Part shown: positions 8,226-16,759 of the stretch, piece by piece | How positions within the stretch are numbered: the stretch's first letter is position 1 | How the letters are laid out: every line of letters begins with the position of its first letter | Assembly (NCBI RefSeq): GCF_009812035.1 | Contig: NZ_VZIZ01000018.1 | Span: 1-45,642 of the forward strand | Length of the DNA: 45,642 bases | Source: Psychrobacter nivimaris | GTDB lineage: Bacteria; Pseudomonadota; Gammaproteobacteria; Pseudomonadales; Moraxellaceae | Reading direction: 5' to 3' | Notes under the pieces: generated by a model | Told to the model about the DNA's origin: nothing | Databases searched by the model: none | What the model saw: only the letters and a program-made list of their open reading frames with translations | Made by a program: the position numbers and the translations under genes

Positions 8226-8696
8226 ATGAAGCAAATTACTCATACCAACCTTGTAGGCCCGTCAACCAAGCATAGTTCTGTCAACCAAACAGCACATGAT
8301 AGTGCATTTGCAGCTGACAGCTTTGCAGGTCATGCCAAAGGTAAAGCGGGAATCCTCCGCATTATCAAAGCCACTGGCTACTCAATGGACGGCTTTAAAG
8401 CAGCATATAAATTTGAGGCGGCTTTTAGACAAGTCGTGTGGCTCAACTTTGCCCTGCTTGTGGCTATCGCTTTTATGCCTTTTGTACTGAGCATAAAAAT
8501 GATGCTAGTCATCGCGTCTTTTTTGTCTTTAATTGTTGAGCTGATTAACACGGGTATCGAAGCTTGCGTTGACCACACGTCAACCGCCAAGCATCCACTC
8601 GCAAAGATAGCAAAAGATGTCGGCTCTGCTGCACAATTTTTGTCGTTATTTCTCTTAACCATCTTATGGTTAATGGCGCTGTCTGTCTTTTTATAG
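8226..8696 (+). CDS. dgkA: Diacylglycerol kinase DgkA
   Basis: A small inner-membrane kinase that phosphorylates diacylglycerol to phosphatidic acid. Of 156 residues, the last ~115 match E. coli DgkA. E64, E105, E112 and D116 reproduce the spacing of E28, E69, E76 and D80 in that enzyme exactly (41, 7 and 4 residues), in EAAFRQ and ELINTGIEACVDH. Three membrane helices follow the usual order. A 36-residue His/Ser-rich N-terminal extension is absent from the E. coli protein. The gene has its own PmrA-type operator and precedes PAP2. EptA releases diacylglycerol, so co-control with eptA makes metabolic sense. The stop codon lies in an 18-bp tandem duplication. Confidence 0.92.
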   Translation: MKQITHTNLVGPSTKHSSVNQTAHDSAFAADSFAGHAKGKAGILRIIKATGYSMDGFKAAYKFEAAFRQVVWLNFALLVAIAFMPFVLSIKMMLVIASFLSLIVELINTGIEACVDHTSTAKHPLAKIAKDVGSAAQFLSLFLLTILWLMALSVFL

Positions 8697-8714
8697 TTGT
8701 CTGTCTTTTTATAG
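8680..8714. repeat. Tandem duplication (18-bp period) over the dgkA stop codon
   Basis: TGTCTGTCTTTTTATAG occurs at 8680-8696 and again at 8698-8714. The first copy ends with the dgkA TAG stop. If the duplication is recent, the downstream copy is the spare. Confidence 0.85.
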
Positions 8715-8763
8715 CAGCACGCTGGAAGCTATCATCATTTAATATACGTTATCAGGTGCATCC

Positions 8764-9588
8764 ATGACTTTAGAAAACCACTCAATGGCTTGGGGCTGGC
8801 TAAAATTACTGTGCGTGACCATCATTGCTACCTTGGTTTTTGAGCATAGCCAATTAGATGTACGCATCAGTGAGCTTTTTTACAACAATGGTCACTGGCT
8901 ACTTGAAAAAGGCGCGCAGCCTTATGCATTTATCTTTTATGATTTGCCCAAAGCATTATTGATTATATTGGCTGTCTACCTCATAGCGATTTTAATCATC
9001 AAGTATAGACAGTCAAGGCTTAATGCTATTGCCTTAAACCGCAATAAGCTAAATCTCAGTAAGCCCAGTCATAATAAACTTGATAAATTTCTGCTTCCTT
9101 TACCAATTCGGGAGATCGGCTATCTACTGCTGGTATTAGCGATTGTACCGGCTACCATTGCCACATTAAAAGGCGTCACCCATGTGAGCTGCCCGAATGA
9201 CTTGGTAATTTTTGGCGGTGAGTTGCCTTATCTCAATCTGTGGCAAAACATCGTAGCAGCTACGCCCGCCAAATGTTTTCCTGCCGCTCACGCCAGCGCA
9301 GGATTCTCCTTATATGGATTGGCTTTTTTGCCAACACTCAAAAAGCACCGTTATCAAATACTAAAAATAGTCACGCTCTTAGGCTGGAGCATGGGGCTGT
9401 ATAAGATGCTATTTGGCGATCATTTTTTTAGTCATACTTTGGTCTCGATGCTGCTATCACTGACGATAGCGTGTGCGCTTGCGACGCTATTCTTTAAAGA
9501 TTCGATAAAGGCAAAAGCCAAAAGCGCCAGTAAAAAACATGCCGACACAGCCACTAGCTTGCTTGGCACTGAAACCTCAAGCACTTAG
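8764..9588 (+). CDS. PAP2-superfamily membrane phosphatase
   Basis: A 274-residue integral membrane protein with about six helices and the three PAP2 phosphatase motifs: a degenerate C1 (K136 to about P144, KGVTHVSCPND, where the family has KxxxxxxRP), C2 PAAHASAG (173-180, for PSGH) and C3 GDHFFSHTL (218-226, for SRxxxxxHxxxD). The catalytic His in C3 and the C2 His are retained. This variant resembles the PAP2 proteins encoded next to mcr/eptA genes in Moraxella and on mcr plasmids. Likely substrates are lipid phosphates such as phosphatidate, undecaprenyl pyrophosphate or lipid A; the sequence does not decide. A Lys/Ala-rich, probably disordered tail ends the protein. It follows dgkA by 67 bp and should be co-transcribed with it. 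Confidence 0.8.
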   Translation: MTLENHSMAWGWLKLLCVTIIATLVFEHSQLDVRISELFYNNGHWLLEKGAQPYAFIFYDLPKALLIILAVYLIAILIIKYRQSRLNAIALNRNKLNLSKPSHNKLDKFLLPLPIREIGYLLLVLAIVPATIATLKGVTHVSCPNDLVIFGGELPYLNLWQNIVAATPAKCFPAAHASAGFSLYGLAFLPTLKKHRYQILKIVTLLGWSMGLYKMLFGDHFFSHTLVSMLLSLTIACALATLFFKDSIKAKAKSASKKHADTATSLLGTETSST

Positions 9589-9665
9589 AATGATAGTTAT
9601 CACGTTGCGTTATTTTGCTAGACACGACTGGCGAACTGCAGGCATATTAGGATGAGGGATTAAGG

Positions 9666-10569
9666 ATGATTTATCAGCACTATAAGGACATTATGAAGCC
9701 ACTTTCTGCCGTCATGCCAGCATTGACATTGACATTGATATTTGGACTTAGCGTACTCTCTACCGCTGCGATGGCAGAGACGGTCAGTTTGCCAATGGAC
9801 ACTTTGCCTAACAGAATAACCCTACCAAATGTCAGCCCAGTCAATAGTGCGCTTGCCAACCGCGGCGCTTACGTGGCGCGTACCGCCGACTGTATGGCCT
9901 GCCACCGTGAAGACTATAGTGGCGGCGTGCCGATTGATACGCCGATTGGCAATATCTACTCGACCAATATCACACCATCGACGCGCTATGGTATTGGCAA
10001 CTATACTGAGGCCGATTTTAAAAAAGCCTTGCGCAAAGGTCGTGCGCCAAATCATCAGATCTATCCTGCGATGCCTTACCCGTCCTATCATGGCCTGACA
10101 GATGACGATGTCAGTGCCGTATTCGCTTATTTTCAGACCGTCCCTATCGTAGACAAACCCCCTGAAAAAAACCACACACCTGCCTTTCCCGTTGAATATC
10201 CGTAGCTTAATGCTGGCATGGAATGTCATCAACGTGCCTTCTACCGAAAACCGCGCAGGACTCAAAAAACTCTATGACGACTCTTGTGCAGGTTGTCATA
10301 TGCAAAAAGGTGAAGGCGCACAAGGTGCTGGCTACTATCCACCGCTAGCCAATAACAGTAAGATGCAATCGAAATACTACATTATTAGTGTCGTTATTAA
10401 TGGTCTACGCGGCATGCCATCATTCCACCGCATGATGAATGACGAGCAAATAGCAGCTGTCACACAATACGTGCATAGCGATCTAAATAATTTCACTGAT
10501 ATAGTGACTACTGCTAACGTCGCACAGCTACGCCATGATTTTCCACCAGGATCAGACCCTAGTGAGTAA
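9666..10569 (+). pseudogene. Cytochrome c (dehydrogenase-linked type), frameshifted
   Basis: Two overlapping frames form one gene. The first (9666-10205) has a signal peptide ending AMAET, best read from the ATG at 9693, and a class I heme site CMACH with the STNITP and AMPYPSY motifs of the cytochrome c subunits of membrane alcohol/gluconate dehydrogenases. It stops just where relatives read PFPLNIRSLM. That motif is found one base out of frame (from about 10183) and leads into a second heme domain, CAGCH, ending at 10569. The switch lies near C5 (10158-10162) and A7 (10165-10171), consistent with one inserted base. Relatives usually have three hemes; the middle domain seems to be missing between NVINV and the last heme. 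No dehydrogenase subunit is adjacent. A sequencing error could produce the same shift. Confidence 0.75.
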
Positions 10570-10596
10570 GTAAAATACACGACAAACTAACTAGCT

Positions 10597-11010
10597 TTAA
10601 CAACGCTTAGGCGGCACCGAATACGTACCAACTACGTGAGCCACAATGTCATCAGAGCCTTCTGAATACAGAGATACCTCGCCTACTATCAACGTGCGTC
10701 CTACTTTCATCAAGGTACATTCAGCGATAATACGAGCACTTGCTGATGGCTTACGCAAAAAGTTGATAGTCAAACTCGTCGTCACCGTTAACGGGACAAT
10801 ACCGATTCTTCCGAGTATCGCCACATAGATGGCTACATCAGCAACGGCCATCATGACAGGTCCCGAAACTGTGCCACCGGGACGCAATTCATTTATACCG
10901 ATCTCATGCGATAAGGTCGCACCATTTTCGTTGACCGTCTCGACGACGCATTTGGTTTGGGGAAACTCCAATGCCATAAAGGCGCTGATTTCTTCTTTGG
11001 TTGCAGACAT
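10597..11010 (-). CDS. PaaI-type hotdog thioesterase
   Basis: A 137-residue single hotdog domain of the PaaI/YdiI kind, cytoplasmic acyl-CoA thioesterases. The segment HEIGINELRPGGTVSGPVMM contains the conserved turn and the start of the central helix, and the strand-rich C-terminal half (TINFLRKP, GRTLIVGEVSLYS) completes the fold. Family enzymes form tetramers and hydrolyse acyl- or aryl-CoA; the substrate here is unknown. AGGAAGCGTT before the ATG is a good ribosome site. The gene converges on the cytochrome c gene with 27 bp between. Confidence 0.85.
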   Translation of the reverse strand: MSATKEEISAFMALEFPQTKCVVETVNENGATLSHEIGINELRPGGTVSGPVMMAVADVAIYVAILGRIGIVPLTVTTSLTINFLRKPSASARIIAECTLMKVGRTLIVGEVSLYSEGSDDIVAHVVGTYSVPPKRC

Positions 11011-11072
11011 AACGCTTCCTTGAGTTGAATTAAACTTTCCTTGTTACTTATTACTTCACTGAATACATTCCT

Positions 11073-11615
11073 TTAATGTATCACGGGTGTGCCTTCTGTA
11101 CTAAAGGCAAATCCTTTATTGCTAAAGTTACCAATCATGACCGCTTCTATCACTGGTTTGACGGTTTCATCCACACCTTCGACTTCGATAATAAAGTTAG
11201 CGCCAGATCCGCCTTTGTCCTCTTCTTTTTCGACAATATAGTTGAGCGTGGCCATCGCTGGTAGCTCGATAGGCTTATCTAGATATGATTTGACCAACGC
11301 CCCATCTGTATCGTAATAATCAATTTTATTGATATATAGTGACTTTTTGAGCGTAGTGTTACGTACACTCAGCGTCGCCGATAGCAGCACTTTGCGAGCG
11401 TCTCTATCGGTATAGATATCAGAATAAATCGGCACATAAAAGGTTTGCTTGTAACCAAACTGACTGTGATCCACGTCTGAGGTAATCGCCAACTCTTTAA
11501 TCGGATCTTTTTGATGCTCGGACAGAAGAACGTTCGGGTCTTGCGCTGATTGATCACAACCTGACAGTAGTGCCATTATAGCGATCAGTAGGACAGATAT
11601 ACTTCGCTTATTCAT
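11073..11615 (-). CDS. DUF3124-like lipoprotein
   Basis: About 180 residues with a lipoprotein signal: MNKRS, a hydrophobic core and the lipobox LLSGC (Cys about 20). The mature part fits DUF3124: FYVPIYSDIY, LLSATLSVRNT, DYYDTDGALVKSYLDKP, GGSGANFIIEVEG and VIEAVMIGN. The function of this family is unknown; a periplasmic beta-sandwich is likely. Two ATGs are in frame (11621 and 11615). AGGGA fits the second better because it almost touches the first. It lies between trkA and the thioesterase gene, all on the minus strand. Confidence 0.72.
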   Translation of the reverse strand: MNKRSISVLLIAIMALLSGCDQSAQDPNVLLSEHQKDPIKELAITSDVDHSQFGYKQTFYVPIYSDIYTDRDARKVLLSATLSVRNTTLKKSLYINKIDYYDTDGALVKSYLDKPIELPAMATLNYIVEKEEDKGGSGANFIIEVEGVDETVKPVIEAVMIGNFSNKGFAFSTEGTPVIH

Positions 11616-11659
11616 AATCATTTCCCTATACCTTCTGGTATCACTGCGATGGCAAGCTA

Positions 11660-12361
11660 CTATTTGATTTTCACACCCACACTACGTAAGAACTGATTGA
11701 TGTGTTTGTTGGCCCCGTAAATCACCAGTACATCGCGCTCTTGCAATACTTGCTCAGGCGTCGCCAAACCTTGGATACTAGGCTTGCTCTGCGTACGACC
11801 AAAACTGTCTTCATAATACTCATAGCGCAACGTACTAAGCAATCGGAGATTAAACTTTTGCTCTAACTGTAAGTCGTCAACGGTCTTACCAATCAGCACA
11901 TTTGGAATCTTAATCTCTACCATGCTGAAGTTATCGCTCAATTCAAACGAATCGACAAAATAGCGTAGTGACAGACGCTTGGCCCAGCGATTGGCCGCTT
12001 CTTTTTCAGGGTGAATCAAATCGTCCACGCCGATAGCTTGCAGGACTTTTTCGTGTAGTGGATTGATACTACGGCTAATTAAACGCTTGGCTTTTAACGT
12101 CTTAAATAGCGCCGTTGCCATAACATTGGCGCCTTGATCTTCGCCAATCGCTACGATGACAATATCGGTATCAACGATTGGTAATCCGCTAACCGTATAC
12201 TCGTCCGTGGCATCCATACACAGCGTATGCGAAATCACTTCTTTATACGCTTCAACCCGTTGCATACTACTATCAATAGCAATCACTTCATGCCCTTGAC
12301 TGGTCAATGCCGAGCCTAATGATGCACCGAAATTTCCTAGCCCTACGATGATGTACTTCAT
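11660..12361 (-). CDS. TrkA/KtrA-type potassium channel regulatory subunit
   Basis: A 233-residue cytoplasmic RCK protein. The N-terminal Rossmann domain opens with IIVGLGNFGASLG (GxGxxG) and has an acidic residue at the end of the second strand (AIDSS), as expected for NAD(H)/ATP binding. The C-terminal RCK_C domain spans about 140-225 (VEIKIPNVLIGKTVDDL). One Rossmann plus one RCK_C domain makes it KtrA-like; E. coli TrkA is a duplicated version twice this size. It forms the gating ring for the TrkH/KtrB membrane subunit encoded 89 bp upstream on the same strand. Confidence 0.88.
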   Translation of the reverse strand: MKYIIVGLGNFGASLGSALTSQGHEVIAIDSSMQRVEAYKEVISHTLCMDATDEYTVSGLPIVDTDIVIVAIGEDQGANVMATALFKTLKAKRLISRSINPLHEKVLQAIGVDDLIHPEKEAANRWAKRLSLRYFVDSFELSDNFSMVEIKIPNVLIGKTVDDLQLEQKFNLRLLSTLRYEYYEDSFGRTQSKPSIQGLATPEQVLQERDVLVIYGANKHINQFLRSVGVKIK

Positions 12362-12414
12362 AACTTAAACAACCTTTTTTAATATTTTTTGCTATTTATT
12401 AAGAACGACATAGT

Positions 12415-12458
12415 CTGTTTACGACGGTTTAATTAACTGTTTACGACGGATTAATTAA
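12415..12458. repeat. 22-bp tandem duplication at the trkH/ktrB stop codon
   Basis: CTGTTTACGACGG-T/A-TTAATTAA is present twice, at 12415-12436 and 12437-12458, with one mismatch. The copy at 12437-12458 includes the stop codon and last codons of the potassium transporter gene; the second copy lies just beyond the stop on the minus strand. Confidence 0.85.
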
Positions 12459-14232
12459 TCGTTATTTCTTCCGTAGGATAGCGATAATTACGTTGACGCA
12501 TATTTTTAAGCAGTGCAATAAAGATTGTCAGCATACTGACGCGGCCAACGAACATAATGACCGAAACCACTATTTTACTAAAATCTGATAAGTCTGCTGT
12601 CAGGTTTAAACTTAGCCCAACCGTGCTATAAGCTGAGAAACATTCAAATACCACTTTGATCAAATCAAGCTCTGGCTGATCGTAACTGATGAGGGTCACG
12701 CCGATACCAATGACCAATAATGACAACCACATAATAGAAAATGCACGGCGCACGGAGATCTCCGCAATCTGGCGTTTGAATACTTCTATCTTGGTCTGCC
12801 CGCGTGCCAAACTCAATGTATTTAATAGGGCAATCGCAAAGGTACTGGTCTTGATACCACCACCTGTCGAGTTTGGAGACGCCCCAATCCACATCAGAAA
12901 TATCGTTAACATGACTGTTGGAAAGGTCAACTCACCCATATCAATCACATTGAATCCAGCAGTTCTCGGCGTAGCAGCCGTAAAAAATCCTGTGATAAGT
13001 TTACCTAAAAGACTGGTATGGTCAGCGAGCACATTATTGTATTCAAATATCATTACCCCGATCAGACCAGTCAACAATAACGCACCGGTCGTAATCAACG
13101 TAATGCGGCTATTAATATTCAGCAACCAAGGCTGATAGATATAGTGCCGGTCATTGCGATATATCATTCGTTCAGCACGATGACGCAGATAGCGCAGTAC
13201 ATTGACTACGATAGTGAAGCCCATACCACCAAAAATAAATGTCATCGCAATGATAAGCTGTAGAGGATAATTAAAGCGTAGCGAATCATCGTACAAGCCA
13301 GCACTAAAGGTAGAAAACCCAGCATTACAAAAGGCTGAAATCGCATGAAAGACCGAAAAGAATAATTGCTCAGACCAGTCCATATCAGGCATATCATATA
13401 TACTGATATAAATCAGCGCAGCCGCCACTGCCTCAACGGCAAAAGTAACGTATAAGATAGACTTGAGTGTCGATACCACATCACCCATACCTCGCATATA
13501 AGACATCTCGCTGATACTTGCTTGCGTCTCGTAGCTGACACCGCCCTTAAAAAAGTAACTAAAATAGGTCACAAATGTCAAAATACCTAAGCCACCGATT
13601 TGTATCAAACCCATAATAATGACTTGGCCAAAAGTCGTAAAATAGGTAGCTGTATCCACTACGATAAGCCCTGTCACACAAACCGCACTGGTCGCGGTAA
13701 AGAGTGCATCAATAAAAGATAATGGCTGCGTTGTCGCATTAGGCATCATCAACAGCAATGCACCAACCAGCACCACGACTAAAAAGCTTAGAATAAAAAA
13801 CTGGGCAGGATGTAGAAAGGTACGATTGAGATTGAAATTGTGATCAGAGAGTTCGCGGATGAAGGTGACAAACACGGCGATTTTTATCGCGACAAAGCCA
13901 TCAACAGCGGCGGCCAATCCAGAACGAACTAAGTCCGTAAAGTGCGCTGTCAATAGAATGACAATCGCTATACTGGTAAAAGTGTCAAAAACTGCAACTT
14001 TATTGAGCGTTAGCAGCTTTTTTGTGTAGACATAACGGCCAACCGTTACCACAAAACTCAGAAAAATAATGACCAAATAAAAAATGTGGAAAATTTGTTG
14101 TATCCACGTCGGTAGCGTAAAGCCACTATCTAACAAGGCAATTGCTACCCCGATGATGCTAAAGAGAATCGTAAAGTTGTTTAATAAGCGATAACGCGTG
14201 GCTGCATTCATAGCCTGAGTCCATGACGACAA
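12451..14232 (-). CDS. TrkH/KtrB-type potassium uptake membrane subunit
   Basis: A 593-residue membrane protein that conducts potassium in partnership with the RCK protein encoded just downstream. Four pore loops with filter glycines are visible: TSAVCVTGL, HAISAFCNAGF, ATPRTAGFN and FSAYSTVGLSL. The core starts near residue 140 (LHPAQFFILSFL). Before it are about 125 residues with four extra hydrophobic helices that a typical KtrB (about 450 residues) does not have. The first start codon after an in-frame stop is TTG at 14232, 17 nt after AAGGAG, which is far; an ATG follows at 14211. Nothing upstream (14233-14465) looks coding. Confidence 0.88.
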   Translation of the reverse strand: MSSWTQAMNAATRYRLLNNFTILFSIIGVAIALLDSGFTLPTWIQQIFHIFYLVIIFLSFVVTVGRYVYTKKLLTLNKVAVFDTFTSIAIVILLTAHFTDLVRSGLAAAVDGFVAIKIAVFVTFIRELSDHNFNLNRTFLHPAQFFILSFLVVVLVGALLLMMPNATTQPLSFIDALFTATSAVCVTGLIVVDTATYFTTFGQVIIMGLIQIGGLGILTFVTYFSYFFKGGVSYETQASISEMSYMRGMGDVVSTLKSILYVTFAVEAVAAALIYISIYDMPDMDWSEQLFFSVFHAISAFCNAGFSTFSAGLYDDSLRFNYPLQLIIAMTFIFGGMGFTIVVNVLRYLRHRAERMIYRNDRHYIYQPWLLNINSRITLITTGALLLTGLIGVMIFEYNNVLADHTSLLGKLITGFFTAATPRTAGFNVIDMGELTFPTVMLTIFLMWIGASPNSTGGGIKTSTFAIALLNTLSLARGQTKIEVFKRQIAEISVRRAFSIMWLSLLVIGIGVTLISYDQPELDLIKVVFECFSAYSTVGLSLNLTADLSDFSKIVVSVIMFVGRVSMLTIFIALLKNMRQRNYRYPTEEITIN

Positions 14233-14465
14233 TAACCACGATACTTATACTCCTTTTTTGTCGTATTCACAAAAATTGATTTAAGTTAATCGTAACCAAT
14301 TATTGAGTTATAGCGAGTACTGATAACCCACATGATAATAATCTGGATGCTGGCCATCTAGGTGCTAATCACCTAGCTACAGACAATCAGAGCGAGATAA
14401 AAGGTACTCGCAGGGACATAATGGCTTTAATGGTTCTATCGCCTAATACACAATTATTAAATCTC

Positions 14466-15395
14466 TTATTTTACTTTTGCTATTTTTACGCCGCCCCATG
14501 TCACTAATACCACGCCAATGGCTATCAACGTAGCACCTAAAAATAGACCTTCTGGTGGACTCTCCCCTTGCAAAAAAATAGTGACGGGTACGCCGACAAT
14601 GGCTCCTACCGCACCTAACAAACTCAGCAACACGGGCCCACCTGTCTTTTGTAATAGGAATAACAGTAAAAACTGTCCAGCAAATACGCATGCTTGTATA
14701 GCTATCATGCTTAGCGGTAGCCAATTCTCTAAAGGTACAGCAATAGAGAAATCTGACATCATACTAAATAAGCCTAGCAGCAGCGCTGCCGCCATCAACA
14801 TACCTGGAGCGAGTGCGCCAGAAGACGCATTATCAGGCCAGCGTAACGTCCGATATATATTGCCAATAGCGAGTAGCACTGGCCCACAAAGCGCGATTAA
14901 AATCCAAAACACACTAGAATCTGGCGCAGAGAATTTATGCACGGCTAATGCTCCTGCCCCGATGAGTGCTGCGATGACCCCAAGCGCACGAACAATATAA
15001 AATTGCTCTATACGTAGTATCAGCGCGCCAAGATACGTTAGCAGTGGCGGCAATGAGAGGATTAAGGCGACGAAACCTGCGCCCACATGAGGAATGGCAG
15101 AAAATAACAATAAGTTGGCGGCCGCGACACTGACCAGCGCCGCGACAAAGTAATACTCTAAGCTGCGAACATTAAGAGGAGGGAGTTCTTTTCTGATGAG
15201 CGCTATCATAAATAAAATAACAGCAGCGCCAGTAATCGACCAAAACAAAAACCCTAATGGGGTCAGACCGACATCGATAGCGTACTTTGCCACATTGGTC
15301 GAGATACCAGTGAGTGCACCGCCTGCCAGTAGACAAACGAAAGGCACCAACCAGGTGGTCTTGTGAGAAGTCTCTTGTTTGAGCGAGTCATTCAT
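14466..15395 (-). CDS. DMT/EamA-family transporter
   Basis: A 309-residue inner-membrane transporter with ten hydrophobic helices arranged as two EamA repeats (about 15-145 and 160-300). The second repeat includes LGAVGAIVGVPVTIFLQGESPP, typical of these exporters. Family members move amino acids, metabolites or drugs; nothing here reveals the substrate. AGGA precedes the ATG. It stands alone on the minus strand between the potassium genes and the flavoprotein, 78 bp from the latter, so the two could share a transcript. Confidence 0.85.
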   Translation of the reverse strand: MNDSLKQETSHKTTWLVPFVCLLAGGALTGISTNVAKYAIDVGLTPLGFLFWSITGAAVILFMIALIRKELPPLNVRSLEYYFVAALVSVAAANLLLFSAIPHVGAGFVALILSLPPLLTYLGALILRIEQFYIVRALGVIAALIGAGALAVHKFSAPDSSVFWILIALCGPVLLAIGNIYRTLRWPDNASSGALAPGMLMAAALLLGLFSMMSDFSIAVPLENWLPLSMIAIQACVFAGQFLLLFLLQKTGGPVLLSLLGAVGAIVGVPVTIFLQGESPPEGLFLGATLIAIGVVLVTWGGVKIAKVK

Positions 15396-15473
15396 CGACT
15401 ATCCTATTGGATGATGAATTTTCTTAGTCATGTTGGATGGCCTTTAAAATAACTTATAACAGCACTCTAATAA

Positions 15474-16628
15474 TTACTGGCGCAAAATGGTAGCAGGTAA
15501 GCTTTGTACAGCGACGGTTGCTGCATCAATTGCCCCAGCGACATAGCCTGGGAACTGTGCTGACCACTCACTACCACAACCTATTAGACAGTCTTGCCAC
15601 ACGCCTGTTTTTGGCTTGGACGGCGGTGCTACTGCATGCTGACCGTTACCGCTAGCATCAGCGGACATCGCTGTTAATGGATCCTGTGCCCAGTCTTTGA
15701 GATATTCAGCTTTTGGAGTACTTGCCTGATCACCAAATAGTCGCACTAACTGCGCACGGCAATGTTCTTTTAGTACCGTATCAGAAACGCTTTGACGTAC
15801 TTGAGCAGGAACACCAAAGAAGCCAAACAATGCCCCATCGTTCTCTAATGTCGAGGCATCATGTATCTCAGTAAGTGGCCCTATTGCACTGCGCGCGGCA
15901 CCCGAGAAACCAGCATCTCGCCAAAATGGTGATTCATAAACAGCGACGTATTTGGCATGAGGCGCCATCCAAGTGGCTGTCTCGCGCCACTGTTCACTTA
16001 AGTCTTGCGGTAGCGCTGGCTGAAATACTATCCGACCTTCTACCAATCGAGGCGGTAACGCAAGTAGCACATGCTGCGCTCGGAACGTCGTCACATGTCC
16101 GGTCACGTGCCCAAAGCTGTCTTCACTCTGTACTTCAATATATTGGGATGTCTTGTTTAATTGCTTTACGGTTTGACCAGTCATGATACAACTGGCATCT
16201 AAACGAGCATATAGCGCGTCAATCAAAGTGGCCATACCACCGACTAACCGCATAGAAGGTGGTGTGCTTTTGTAACCTTGCATACGCACAGGTGACTGAT
16301 TGGCAGCGCGCTCAACCATCATATCGCCTTCTTCAAACTGCGCAAAACGTGATAAATCTAACGATTCAATAAGCGTACTTAACTGCGTTTGATAATCCGG
16401 CCAAAACCAAGACGGTCCTAAATCAAACGCCGCGCTTGATTCTGCTTGATCGATATCAGTACTGTTATTAGTAGCATGCGCATCTGAACATTTAGCAACT
16501 GCAATGCGACCACCTAAGGTATTACGCGCCTCTAACAGTCTATACGCTATACCCTTTTGCTCTAATAAAAGGGCGGCATATAATCCACTTAACCCACCAC
16601 CGACGATTACCACAGGTATGTCTTGCAT
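15474..16628 (-). CDS. Flavin amine oxidase-like FAD-dependent oxidoreductase
   Basis: A 384-residue flavoprotein of the monoamine oxidase/phytoene desaturase type. The N-terminal dinucleotide fold VVIVGGGLSGLYAALLLEQKG, then LEARNTLGGRI and LGPSWFWPDYQ, are the FAD-binding signatures, and LIGCGSEWSAQFPGYVAGAIDAA near the C-terminus is the closing FAD motif. The protein is shorter than most MAOs (450-520). It contains ALPPRLVEG in the substrate/FAD segment. AGGGTAATCC precedes the ATG. The amine or other substrate is unknown. Confidence 0.82.
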   Translation of the reverse strand: MQDIPVVIVGGGLSGLYAALLLEQKGIAYRLLEARNTLGGRIAVAKCSDAHATNNSTDIDQAESSAAFDLGPSWFWPDYQTQLSTLIESLDLSRFAQFEEGDMMVERAANQSPVRMQGYKSTPPSMRLVGGMATLIDALYARLDASCIMTGQTVKQLNKTSQYIEVQSEDSFGHVTGHVTTFRAQHVLLALPPRLVEGRIVFQPALPQDLSEQWRETATWMAPHAKYVAVYESPFWRDAGFSGAARSAIGPLTEIHDASTLENDGALFGFFGVPAQVRQSVSDTVLKEHCRAQLVRLFGDQASTPKAEYLKDWAQDPLTAMSADASGNGQHAVAPPSKPKTGVWQDCLIGCGSEWSAQFPGYVAGAIDAATVAVQSLPATILRQ

Positions 16629-16644
16629 ATCGGATTACCCTATT

Positions 16645-16752
16645 TATAATCGGTTCAATATCATTTGAATACAAGGAAGCCGAGTGAAAGTACTACAAGT
16701 AGTAAGCTAAGCGAGACTGACACCGTACTCAATTTATAGAGGATTGACTATA
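16645..16752. repeat. Dispersed ~108-bp MITE-like repeat, copy A
   Basis: Similar along its whole length to 17502-17608: shared blocks include ACAAGG, CCGAGTG, AAGT, AGCGAG, TGAC and TTGACTATA, in order and at equal spacing. The ends TATAATC and GACTATA are near-inverted copies. It fills the gap between the flavoprotein and TPR-like genes. Confidence 0.75.
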
Positions 16753-16759
16753 AACCAAA

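Noticed and set aside
8653..8675. Single CTTAAC near the end of dgkA as another PmrA site
   Set aside because: It has no partner at 11-bp phase and lies inside coding sequence.
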